64,000 bases of DNA from Durusdinium trenchii (taxonomy: Eukaryota > Sar > Dinophyceae > Suessiales > Symbiodiniaceae). The notes beneath the pieces were generated by a model, which saw nothing but the letters and a program-made list of their open reading frames with translations, had not been told where the DNA came from and did no database searches. Of this stretch, positions 44,761 to 55,181 are shown piece by piece. How positions within the stretch are numbered: the first letter of the stretch is position 1; the number at the start of each line of letters is the position of its first letter. Location of the stretch: assembly GCA_963970005.1 (NCBI GenBank), contig CAXAMN010026384.1, positions 286,854-350,853 on the forward strand, given 5' to 3'. A program made the position numbers and the translations under genes.

Positions 44761-45604
44761 TTTCAGGTCTTGACGAAGTCAGCGATCCTGAAGGGTGGAT
44801 GAGTTTACATCATTTTGTGAGCGACCTTTCTTTTTGTCAGCGCCTCAAAAAGACCCATGTTTCCCGAATGCGTAGCAGAGGGTTATCGTTTAACTCTGGG
44901 GGTCTGGGGGTAGAGCCTGGTTCGCGACGAGTTGTGTCTGCATCCGCAACCGTACCGTCCGCAGTAGGGCGCTAAGGCCGCTGCCATTGGGGGAAGCTTT
45001 TGGAGAGGGTTTCGAATGAAAACGTGACGTGTCAGATTCGTGTCAAATAGCATGGAAACGTGTGCAAATTAAATGTAAGATGTTGAAGTATGGAGGTTGA
45101 GTTCACTGCGCAGGCACAGCGTTTTGTGAGATGCGCAGTTTTCTGCGCAGTTCCATTGGGATTAGCGTTTAGAGAGTGGTGTTCTTGGGGTGTTGGATGT
45201 GGCCGTGCCATTGGCATTTGCGTTTCAGGGTGTGGCATCGAAGCTCTGTTTTCGCGACAAGCCTCAGCTGAAATGGCGATTTTTGTGGATTATTTCAGAA
45301 CGGGTCGAAATCATTCCAAACGTGTGGTGTGGTATTGTCACTTTTCGTGGCTTTGCGCGGGTTTTGAGATGTGGAAGTGGGATTTTCATGGCAGGCGCAG
45401 GGAATCGTGACGTTGCGAGGTGTGACGGAGGTGACATTTCGTGGCAGGCGCAGGGAATCGTGAGGTAGTGAGTTGTGGTAGAGGTGAGTGTTGCTGTGAC
45501 ATTGGGATTGGCTGGTGAGCGGATGTGGATTATGGAGGGGCTGGAATCGCGAAACTGCTTGGCAGGGCTCCATGATGTGTGTGCTCCAACGCGTGTTTCT
45601 GCTT
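44761..45604. other. no supported gene; scattered repeat cores
   Basis: Short frames only. TTTCGTGGCAGGCGCAGGGA and related words near 45,380-45,460 are further copies of the core shared with the 42- and 89-bp arrays. GCCATTGGGATTAGCG near 45,150 foreshadows the 190-bp satellite. Confidence 0.5.
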
Positions 45605-45895
45605 GACTTTTGGGGGAAGTCTCGGACTTTGACGTGTGACTTTTTGAGGAAGTCTCGTACGAAACGCTCGTTTTGGAGACTTGACGTGTGACTTTTTGAG
45701 GAAGTCTCGTACGAAACGCTGACGTGTGTGACTTTGGAGGAAGTCTCGTACGAAACGCTCGTTTTGGAGACTTGACGCGTGACTTTTGGAGGAAGTCTCG
45801 TACGAAACGCTCGCCTTGCAGCCTCGAAGCGTGACTTTTGGAGGAAGTCTCGTACGAAACACTCGCATGACTTGTGGAGAACGTTTCGTGCGAGA
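45605..45895. repeat. 52-bp minisatellite, second cluster
   Basis: Six diverged copies of GAGGAAGTCTCGTACGAAAC alternate with GACGTGTGACTTTT. Same family and orientation as 44,567-44,760. Confidence 0.9.
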
Positions 45896-45904
45896 CGCTT
45901 GTAG

Positions 45905-46650
45905 TGAATGGGCAGAACGTGTGGCCAATTACGTTCGTGATGTTGCAGTGCCATTGGGGGTTGCGCGGCCTTCGTGGGAGGTGTGTTTGCGTGGCGCCGT
46001 GCCACTGGGGAGCGCGAAACACGCTGGTGTAAACGCGGCGTGTCGCTGGTGAGCGGGATGATTGGCGGTCTCGTGTGATATGTTTGCTTCTATAGTGTAT
46101 GGGCAGACCGTGTAGGGAAATTACGTTCGTGATGGTGCAGTGCCATTGGTATTTGCGCGGCCTTGGCGGAAATGCGTTTGCGTGGCGCTGTGCGACTGGG
46201 GAGCGCGAAACAGGCTGGTGTAAACGCGCCGGCTGGTGTAAACGCGGCGTGTCGCTGGCGAGCGGGATGACATATGGTATCATGTGACATGTTTGCTTCT
46301 ATAGTGTGTGGGCAGACTGTGTCGCGACACGACGTTCGTGATGTTGCAGTGCCATTGGGATTTGCGCGGCCTTGGTGGAAACTGCGTTTGCCTCACTGGG
46401 GAGCGCGAAGCATGCTCGTGTAAACGCGGCGTGTCGCTGGTGAGCAGGATGATTTGTGGTATCACGCGATACGTTTGCTTCTAGTGTGTGGGCAGACCGT
46501 GCGGCGACACGACGTGCTATGTCGCAGTGCCATTGGGAGTTGCGCGGCCTTGGTGAGAAGTGCGTTTGCGTTGCGCCGTGCCACTGGGGAGCGCGAAGCG
46601 GGCTGGTGTAAACGCGGCGTGCCGCGGGTGAGCGGGAGGATTGGCGGTAT
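45905..46650. repeat. about 190-bp satellite, four copies
   Basis: GGCAGA(A/C)CGTG or GGCAGACTGTG lies at 45,911, 46,102, 46,311 and 46,491. Each is followed by CAGTGCCATTGGG, TTGCGCGGCCTT, GGGGAGCGCGAA and GTGTAAACGCGGCGTG. Periods are 191, 209 and 180 bp; the second has an internal duplication of GGCTGGTGTAAACGCG. Confidence 0.93.
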
Positions 46651-48268
46651 CAAGAGTGTCCCAAAAGTGCGCCCCACAAGAGCTTACTACAAGAGTGACC
46701 CAGAAAAGTGTCCTACAAGAGTGCCCCACAAGAGTGCCCCACAAGAGTGTCCTACAAGAGTGTCTCACAAGAGTGTCCCACAAGAGTGTCCCAGGTAGAG
46801 TGCCCCACAAGAATGTCTCACAAGAGTGTCCTGTATGAGTGTCCCACAAGAGTGCTGCCCGCCAGAGTTTCCCACAAGAGTGACCCACAAGAGTGACCTA
46901 CAAGAGTGTCCCACAAGAGTGTCCCACCACAGTGTCCTACAAGAGTGTCCCACAAGAGTGTCCGGTAAGAGTGACCCGCAACAGTGTCCTACAAGAGTGC
47001 CGCACAAGAGTGTCCCACAAGAGTGCCCCATAAGAGTGACCCACAAGAGTGTCCTCTAAGAGTGTCCCACGAGTGACCCACAAGACTGTCCTAAAAGAGT
47101 GCCCCCCCAGAGTTTCCTACGAGAGTGACCCACAAGAGTGACCTACAAGAGTGCCCCACAAGAGTGTCCTACAAGAGTGTCCCACAACAGTGTCCTACAA
47201 GAGAGTGCTCCACAAGAGTGTCCCATAAGAGTGTCCGGCAAGAGTGACCCACAAGAGTTTCCGACACGAGTGACTGACAAGAGTGTCCTAAAAGAGTGCC
47301 GCGCCAGAGTTTCCTACGAGGGTGACCCACAAGAGTGCCCTACAAGAGTGTCCTATCAGAGTGTCCCACAAGAGTGTCCCACAAGAGATTCCTACAAGAG
47401 TCTCCCACAAGAGTGTCCCATAAGACTGCCCCACAAGAGTGTCCTACAAGAGTGTCCTACAAGAGTGTCCTGTAAGAGTGGCCCACAAGAGTGTCCTACA
47501 AGAGTGCCTCACAAGAATGTCCCACAAGAGTGTCCGACAAGAGTGTCCCATAAGAGTGACCCACAAGAGTGTCCTACATGAGTGTCCCACAAGAGTGTCC
47601 TAAAAGAGTGTCCCACGAGAGTTTCCCACACGAGTGACCCACAAGAGTGTCCTAAAAGAGTGCCCCGCCAGAGTTTCCCACAAGAGTGACCCGCACGAGT
47701 GTCCTACAAGAGTGTTCCACAAGAGTGCCCCACAAGAGTGTCCCACAAGAGGGCCCTATAAGAGTGTCCCACAAGAGTGTCCCACAAGAGTGTCCCACAA
47801 GAGTTTCCTACAAGAGTGTCCCACAAGAGTGTCCCATAAGAGTGCCCCACAAGAGTGTCCTACAAGAGTGTCCTGTGAGAGTGACCCACAAAAGTGTCCT
47901 ACAAGAGTGTCCCACAAGAGTGTCCTAAAAGAGTGTCCCACGAGAGTTTCCCACACGAACAAGAGTGTCCTAAAAGAGTGCCCCGCCAGAGCTTCCCACA
48001 AGAGTGACCCGCACGAGTGTCCTACAAGCGTGTTCCACAAGAGTGCCCTACAAGAGTGTCCCACAAGAGGGCCCTATAAGAGTGTCCCACAAGAGTGTCC
48101 CACAAGAGTGTCCCACAAGAGTTTCCTACAAGAGTGTCCCACAAGAGTGTCCCATAAGAGTGCCCCACAAGAGTGTCCTACAAGAGTGTCCTACAAGAGT
48201 GTCCTGTAAGAGTGACCCACAAGAGTGTCCTACAAGAGTGCCCCACAAGAGCGTCCTACAAGAGTGTC
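46651..48268. repeat. 13-bp satellite, about 124 copies
   Basis: Uninterrupted tandem units of CACAAGAGTGTCC with common variants (T for the last C, GTGACC, GTGCCC). Since 13 is 1 modulo 3, three units make 39 bp, so every plus frame reads the same 13-residue peptide in different phase (ECPTRVSHKSVPQ). The minus strand is likewise nearly stop-free. Near the end a higher-order block is duplicated: the segment from 47,686 recurs at 48,004, a 318-bp offset, almost unchanged. Confidence 0.97.
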
Positions 48269-50511
48269 ATTTGGACATATGTAGTTTTTGGAAGTGTTTG
48301 CATTCGGGTTCGTGGGTTCCATCTTGTTTTTTCCAGAAAGGTCGGTGACTTCCACGGAACTTTGGATAACTCCTTCTTACGGGCTTTTGATGTAATGTCT
48401 GTTGCCATTTTCGCAGGGCTTGAGGGTTTCGACTGCTGCTTGAATAGTTTTCTTCGTTCACAGGTTGCTGTCGCTTAGCTCTCTGTTTGAGTCGATGCAA
48501 GAGGCTAGATCCAGGTGAAAGCCGATCAAGCCAGTCATTGCTTTGGACGTTCCACTCCACCCAGGCAATGATGCAGCTAATGCGGCTTCAGGCGTTTGTA
48601 TTCTTAGCGTTTTCTTATTCCTCTTTGAGGTGTCCTTTTTCATCATTTTTTGGCATCAAAAAGGTACCAAAAGGACACCCGCATTTTTAACATTCATGTT
48701 TGCAGTTCCTGTTTGCAAAACTATCAACCTTTGTTTGTTTTCTTGAGCCTAAAGACTCACCAAACGATGGAAACAAAAGCAAACACGCGCGATTACAAAA
48801 GGAAGAAAATCACTTAACACAAAAAGCAACAACAGATTGTGTGTTTCAGATTGGTCGACCTTGAATAGGGTCGAACTTGAACACAGTTCTACAGTAGGGA
48901 CTCTCTACGATTTTTGTATTGGAGGTGTTTGGCGTGTTTCCGCATGTTGTTTCCGCATGTTGAAGCCTTCGGGTGGTTTGTTGGCGATTTTTTCTCAAAG
49001 ACATGCGTTTTGTTGCTTCCTGTGTTGCTGGTTTCCTTGGTGTGTTTGGTTTTGTGGGTCGTTGGTTACGTCGTTTGCTTTGTCGCTTCCTGGCTTGCGG
49101 CCTCATTCTTGAATTATGTCCTTGCCCTCTCATGATGGTTCTGATTGGATTCGTATTGTTTTTGTCCCATCATTCAATTTCTCTTTGGTGAAGGACTTCA
49201 AGAGCGTAGTCAGGTGTGGCTTTAATTTTCCCAGTACAACAGTTACTTGTCAATTTGTGGCCACACCATTCAAGGTCAATACAGTTGGAATGAAATACTG
49301 TATCGTTGTTTTAAGTCCAGATTCCCAAAGTTTCACTTCTCATATCTTCTCTTGCCAAATCCTCTCTTGCCAAATTGCTCTTACAGCCTGTTAGTTTTTG
49401 TGTGCACAAATCTTTTCTCAGGCTCTGGTTCTGCTGCACTCTCCCAATGCTTGAACATGTGTGTTGTCTCAAACTTGAGTATCATGCTGCAAGTGAAAGT
49501 CACAAAACTTGAGCACGGCAAGCCTTGTTTTGGCAAATTGTTTTTCTTGAACCATCTCTTCCCCTCAAATGGGTCTGGATTCTCGTCCTATGTTTGGGTT
49601 TCTGTCAAACCTTCTTGCTCAAATGCTTCTCTTCACAAATCTGGTCATCTCGCAAAGACAAGAACAATATATATATATACAGCATTATGCGAAACAGCTT
49701 TGTTTTATGAGGATGGCATGACGGCAGAACTCGTTTCAGAAAGGCTTGTCAACTTGCCAAGAGTTCTAAGGTTCAAATACAAAATGTAAGAGTTCTAAGG
49801 AATAGAATAACATCTCACCTCACTAAAACCTAAACGAAGGTGTATTTAGGGTTTAGAATCTTTAACAACGGCAAGAGCGCGCTGCAAGGTATCCAACATC
49901 AACCAATTTAAACGACTCCTTGTTGAAGCTTGCAGGGGGTCTCTTACGGGACAGCCGGTCGAAGGTTCACCAACCTTTTGAAGTCACAACAGGGAGAGTT
50001 TTTGGTGCAATTCTTTTCTTCGAGCGTACCGGAATGATGTTATGACTTGTTACACCGTGGATTATCGCCAGGCTGCCTTCAGACCCCGACACTGACGTTC
50101 GTTTTTGTTTGGGTACAAGTGCAATTGGCATGTGTTGTGTTTTTTACCAAGGTAACATTGCCATATTGGAGGGTATGAAGACATTGCTAATCCGGCACAA
50201 GCTCCAATCCGCTCAGGCTGCATCATGAATTGTCATGTCAGATGTCATGTCTATGTCTATGAAAAGAAGTTCACTCCTTAAGACATGTTCAAAGCCTGGC
50301 CCTCCTACATCATAAGAACTTGTTTTCTTTATATAAGAATTTTTGCTGCGCCACATTGAACATTCAGATGTGCGGCATGTTTGTTTTGTTATCGATGCCG
50401 TTTAAGATTTCTCATCGGCAGGTATTTTGGTTGAAGTTGAAATCAGAAGTTTCCAATTTTGCTTACACAGCGTAAGCTACTGTGGGTTGTTGGTGGCTTT
50501 TTGTTTTTGCA
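48269..50511. other. no supported gene
   Basis: Frames are short or begin without ATG. One of 180 codons at 49,247-49,789 is hydrophobic and low in charge, without recognisable domains, and is probably chance. A TA run lies at about 49,669-49,680. Confidence 0.45.
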
Positions 50512-50760
50512 GAAGAAGGAACAGAGGAAGGAATAAAGAAAGATATAGATAGATAGATAGATAGGTGAAGAATCAACAGAAAAAGGCAATGGAAGGAGGG
50601 ACGCAAGGAAAAAGGAAGGAAAGCAGAAGGACGGAGGATGAAGTGAAGGAGAGAAGGAAGGAGGAACCATGAGTAGACGTATACAAAGAAAGGAAGGAAG
50701 GAATAAAGAATGAAAGGAAGGTAGAGTGGAAGAGAGGAGCAATAGGGAAAGCTAGAAAAC
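50512..50760. repeat. purine-rich GGAAGGA tract
   Basis: About 250 bp almost entirely A and G on the plus strand, with GGAAGGAA words and an internal GATA run. Such homopurine tracts can form triplex or other non-B structures; nothing here shows function. Confidence 0.85.
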
Positions 50761-51349
50761 AGAATGGTATACAAAAGCGTGCATAGGTTTTGGCGCGGGT
50801 TGCCGTTTTACCTATATACTTGGGCATATACATGACATTATATAGTTCATATCACTATGTTTTAATCTAGTTTATACACCCTAAATATATATATATATAT
50901 ATATTATTCACCATGTTGTACGAAGATATGTGTGCGCATTCTTTTGTAGAAGAAAGCATAATATGTTCAGCAAGCGCTTCGAAGACTGGTAGCCACTCTC
51001 CTTTGGCTTCTGGCAGGAGGCTAGGATTGTGTGGATCTATATAAGGGATTTTGCTGTGAAGAAACTTTCAAACAATTGAGGCATTAACGGATTGAGAATT
51101 TTAGGGCTCGAAGGACTTTGGAATGAAGAGTTGGAAGAAGTTTGGTATTAATGAAGAGAACTTGCGCCTTTAGACTTTAGCCTAACTACTGGTTGAAAGG
51201 GCTGTGGCATAGAGAGGAATTGAATCGTTTGGGCTAATTATGGTGGATAAAGACCAAAGAGCCTTCAGCCATGCTTTAAGTTAAAATTGGGTGCTTGATC
51301 TCAAGATAAAAGAGGTGTGGATCTATGAAATGCAACCTTCCACACACAT
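50761..51349. other. no gene; TA run
   Basis: AT-rich spacer with a TA dinucleotide run at about 50,886-50,905. No coding signal. Confidence 0.5.
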
Positions 51350-51840
51350 CACACCGTGCACACCACAAACACACTCGTGGCGTGCAAGCGACCGCGGAGG
51401 CTGGGTCCGGTTGTTGGCTGTATGGGCAGCGCCTTAAGGGGTTCTACTGGAGCGGTCCACGGTCGTGTACAACAAGCGTGCCTGCCATTTACTGAAGTTG
51501 TCAATGGCGATAGACTTGCCGGATTCCCTGCGTCCCCCGGCATCGCCTGAAACCATGACAGCTGCAGTATCTAAAACCCCTCCGGGCTCATGGAGCCCGG
51601 GATATGGCGCCATTGTCCCTCTTGGTACCTCCTTTGAGGGAGCCTGGCGTCATAAAGGGGGGTCGGGCTACGCCGGGGAGAGGTCCTCAGTTGTGCCACC
51701 TGGTCTCAATCCAGGTTCCCTGGCCGGGACCTGCAGTGGGTGGGCTGATGGCTCGGCCGATGAAGCGGGTCATACATCAGCGCGCACAAACACACGCACA
51801 AGACATACAAGTCACACCAATACGGGCAGTGGGTGAAAAA
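51350..51840 (+). other. GC-rich island, possible mobile-element 5' region
   Basis: A sharply bounded GC-rich segment within AT-richer DNA. It starts with CACACC-type and ends with CACACGCACAAGACA-type repeats. It holds an ATG frame at 51,504-51,836 (110 codons; MAIDLPDSLRPPASPETMTA, then PGYGAIVPLGTSFEGAW). A perfect 8-bp stem, CCGGGCTC-ATG-GAGCCCGG, lies at 51,582-51,600. Gly, Pro, Ser and Thr dominate the frame. It looks like the leader or first ORF of a repeated element, not a host gene, but that is inference. Confidence 0.4.
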
Positions 51841-51879
51841 ATATACACTTAATACTTAAGTAAGAGGCATGGCCAGGGG

Positions 51880-53022
51880 TTCCGCCAAAGAAGAGCTGAA
51901 GGTTAAAAGGAACTTGTGATGACAGCGGCTCCAAGTTCTCCAGGACATTGGGGCGAAGAAGGGCGGATAAGTTTTCTTGAAAGATTGGGGGTAAAGGGTT
52001 CTAAGTCTGGCAAATGAAGGGTTAAAAGTCGTTGGACGGAAGAACTTTGATCAAAGACTTGTGATGAAGAGATCAAAATCTTTGGGATGAAGGGCTCAAA
52101 AGGGACTCCACAGCTTTGATCAACTACTTGGGATAAAACGCCACAGTCGCTGGGATGAAGGGTTCAAAAGCATTTGTTCAAAGGCTTGGGATAAAGGGTT
52201 CAAAGTTCTTGGGATGGAGGAGGTCAAAATCTTTGATCCAAGACTCGGCATGAAGGGTTCAAAGTCTTTGGGGTCAAAGGTTTCAAGCAATTGGGATGAA
52301 GAAGGGTTCAAAGTCTTCGGGATGAAGAAGGGTTCAAAAACTATATTCGATGAAATGGCATGAAGGGTTCAAAGTTGTTGGGGTGAAGAAGAGTTCAACA
52401 ACTATATTCGAAGACTTGGCATGAAGAGTTCAAAGTCGTTGGGATGAGGGGTAGACTTATGGACGAAGAAGGGATCAAGTTCAAAGATTTCGGAATCAAA
52501 AAGGGTTCAAAAACTTTGTTCAAACTTCAACCAACTTGGGACGAAGGTTAGGGGACAGGGTTCAGAAGGGTTCAAGAACTTTGTTCAAAGACTTGGGATG
52601 AATGGTTCAATGAACTATGGATGAAAACATGTTCAACAAATGTGTTCAAAGATGTGGGATGAAGGGCCCAGAGTCTTTGGGATGAAGGGTTCAATGACTT
52701 ATGGATGAAAAGAGCTTCAACAAATTCCAGGACTTGGGATGAAGAGTCAAATACTTGGGATGAAGGGTTCAAATTCTTCGGGATGAACAAGGATTGAACA
52801 ACTTTGTTCCAAGGCTTGGGATGAAGAAGGGTTCAAAAACTATAATCGAAGACTTGGCATGAAGAGTTCAAAGTCGTTGGGATGAGGGGTTCAAAAGACT
52901 TATGGACGAAGAAGGGATCTAGTTCAAAGATTTCGGAATCAAAAAGGGTTCAAAAACTAAGGCCTTGGGATGAAGGGTTAAAAGTCGTTTTACGGAAGAA
53001 CTTTGATCAAAGGCTTGTGATG
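51880..53022. repeat. degenerate GGGATGAAGGGTTCAAAG repeat
   Basis: Over 1.1 kb of diverged units built on TTGGGATGAAGGGTTCAAAG with spacers of 20-60 bp (GAAGACTTGGCATGAAG, GGACGAAGAAGGGATC). A block at about 52,340-52,500 recurs at about 52,815-52,960. The array runs into the assembly gap, so its true length is unknown. A frame that appears to cross the gap starts inside this repeat and is not real on this side. Confidence 0.9.
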
Positions 53023-53122
53023 NNNNNNNNNNNNNNNNNNNNNNNNNNNNNNNNNNNNNNNNNNNNNNNNNNNNNNNNNNNNNNNNNNNNNNNNNNNNNN
53101 NNNNNNNNNNNNNNNNNNNNNN
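53023..53122. other. assembly gap (100 N)
   Basis: Exactly 100 N, the usual placeholder for a gap of unknown size. Sequence left and right may not be adjacent in the genome. Confidence 1.
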
Positions 53123-54399
53123 CCATTGCGACGCCGAAGAGTGTCTTAGCAGCACCCGTAGCCACTGCAAAACCTGAAAGGCACAACTACTATCTTGTCC
53201 ATGCTGCTGAGGATTGTCTGTGTGACTGGAAGCCGACAGAGAACGAGCTCGACATGTTGCAACGATCCTTGCACATCACGTATGTAACAGACTCTGCAAG
53301 ATGGATGGGCAAGCACAAGCACTGTTATTGGCACTGGCTCCAGTGCCAACTCCCTCCGGGCAAAGTTAGTCTCACCACACTGAAGCTCACGCGCCCGGAT
53401 GTTATCTCTCGCCGCGATCGAATTGCCGCTCCGATGCGCCTTGCCTCCTGGATTCGATTCGAAACGGCTATGACGAGCGAGGATTGGGAAGGAGCTATCA
53501 GCTTGTTGGTGTCCAATCTCCATCGTCCTGACCAGGAATTGCTGGTGCTACTACAAAGCTGTGTGGCAGGACAGCCAATCGCCTCCATGGAAGAAGCACA
53601 GGCGCTGCTGCTCAAAAACTTTCGTGTTGGCAAAGGTACTCAAAGTGCATGTGCTCAATGGCTGACGGAGATGGCTCGAGACCTACTGGCGCCGATCCCG
53701 TTCCGAGAAGTCTTTGTCATTCTAGCCCTCTTTCTTCCACAGCTCACCTTTGTCGATGAGGCCACCACAAGACAAGAACTGTGGAGCAGCCCCACTGTGC
53801 GAAAGTTTGGCCTAGTCGTGGATGTCACACCCACAGCCACCGGATTGCAGGGCATGCATGAATATCGCATAGCTTTTCCTTCGGGGTCGCAAACAGCTAT
53901 CTTTTGCCCGGCGCACTTCCAAAGTTGTAATTTCGAACAACTCGCCAGCAGTCCCTCAAGTACAGTGCATATGGGCTCGCAGGCTGGGAAGGCCTATCGA
54001 ATCGTTCTGGAGGAGCACGGCGCATGCTACTCAGTCTTGGCGCTCTTGCTGGCTTTTGTGTCTCCCTCTCGAAAACGAAAAGGGGACGAATCGCCAAGTG
54101 AGAAACTTCGTCGGCTGAGCAGTCCTCGGCACTGGGATGTTGCCTTAGTACCGTTCCCGGAAGATTTCGCGCCGCTGCCCACGCCAACCGAAACCGGACT
54201 AGCGTGCCCAGCGCCATGGGCGTTCCCACCTAGCCTGTGCGTGCTAGAACCTAGAGCAACTAAGCTCCGAGTGTTGGCCATTGCGGAAGCAGGAGATACG
54301 GTCACTGCCGACCACCTCTTGCAAATGGCCTGCTTGGCTGCAGAGCACAAACCCACAGTGCTGGGTATTCCGGGCCAAATCCCATTCCGTATCAACTAG
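53123..54399 (+). pseudogene. helicase polyprotein, N-terminal segment (partial)
   Basis: An open frame of about 425 codons from the gap edge; the true start is lost in the gap. Composition is that of a real protein (YYLVHAAEDCLCDWKPTENE, WMGKHKHCYWHWLQCQLPPG). Near its end is a short basic segment, SPSRKRKGDESPSEKLRRL, that could be a nuclear localisation signal. No family is recognised. It ends at a TAG while the next frame (54,417 on) is already open and continues the same style. A short intron with GT at 54,358 and TTTTGCAG ending at 54,422 would join them in phase; a one-base error would do so as well. It is probably the N-terminal part of the helicase protein that follows. Confidence 0.6.
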
Positions 54400-54416
54400 A
54401 ATGCACGGTAGTCCTT

Positions 54417-55181
54417 TTGCAGAGCTTGCATGCCCTCTTCCAGCTGCTGACCTCCGGCAATACAATGCAATATTGCCCCCAAGCAGCCAGCTTTGCTGTT
54501 GCCCTGGGAACTGCCGCTCGGCAAGATAATGGGCACATTGTTTCAATGGCCGCCAGTCTTGCGCTGGCCCTTAGAGCTGGCAGATCTACCTTGGCAGTAG
54601 CAGGTGTCTTTGGAGCGGGCAAGACTAGATCCCTGACCTTTCTCCTTGCCTGGCTGGCCCTCACCACTCACCTTAAGATTGCAGTGGTGCACAAAGAGAA
54701 TCCAGCGGGTCGGGCAATCACTAAGCTGCTCACAGCCTTTGACTTAGAGCCGGACCACCAAAGATATTTCATTCGACCAGTAAGTAGGGAAGAGGCAGAG
54801 ACTAACACAGCTTGCACGGACTATGACTTGCGAGCAAGCGAAGCGGCGTCATACATCCCCGGCTGCCACGTGGTGATTGTCACTACTGGGCTTGTTTGGG
54901 ACCAAAAAGGGCAAACCCACTCCACACTCAACACCCATATGGAGAATGTGGACCTGCTCATTAGCGAAGAGGCGCAGCAGGACATGGACCTCAAATCTGC
55001 CTTTGCGCCAACAGTCCCCCGACAACCCTTCTTTCGACTACTACTTGGTGATCCCAAACAGAGCCCTGGTGGAGTAGCCGATGGACAGAGAGCCTCTCAA
55101 TGGACAGAGAGCCCATCGCACGCTCCTACTCAAAGCTCCCATTGGGCTACGAGCCCCCACTACCTGGTATATGCCGCATGA
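54417..55181 (+). pseudogene. SF1 helicase motor, first RecA-like half
   Basis: This open frame starts at a TTG, so the true beginning lies upstream. It carries the first half of a superfamily 1 helicase of UPF1 type: Walker A, GVFGAGKTRS, at residues 63-72; a motif Ia-like HKENPAGRAITKLL; Walker B, LLISEEAQQ (DEAQ-type, with S-E-E-A-Q-Q); and motif III, LLLGDPKQSPGG. Such enzymes unwind RNA or DNA using ATP. After GGVADGQRA the frame is false, because a 19-bp tandem duplication (55,081-55,099 and 55,100-55,118) moves translation to another frame; the true continuation is the frame starting near 55,100. No intron signal is needed for that join. Confidence 0.75.

Noticed and set aside
46651..48268. 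Several long frames on both strands across this interval.
   Set aside because: They are forced by the 13-bp unit and appear in all frames; no start context or unique sequence supports a gene.
49247..49789. A 180-codon hydrophobic frame as a membrane protein.
   Set aside because: Composition follows the T-rich DNA, there is no ordered set of membrane segments, and overlapping frames are similarly open.
52882..53122. A coding start left of the assembly gap for the helicase protein.
   Set aside because: The sequence left of the gap is a degenerate satellite, and the frame crosses 100 N of unknown true length.
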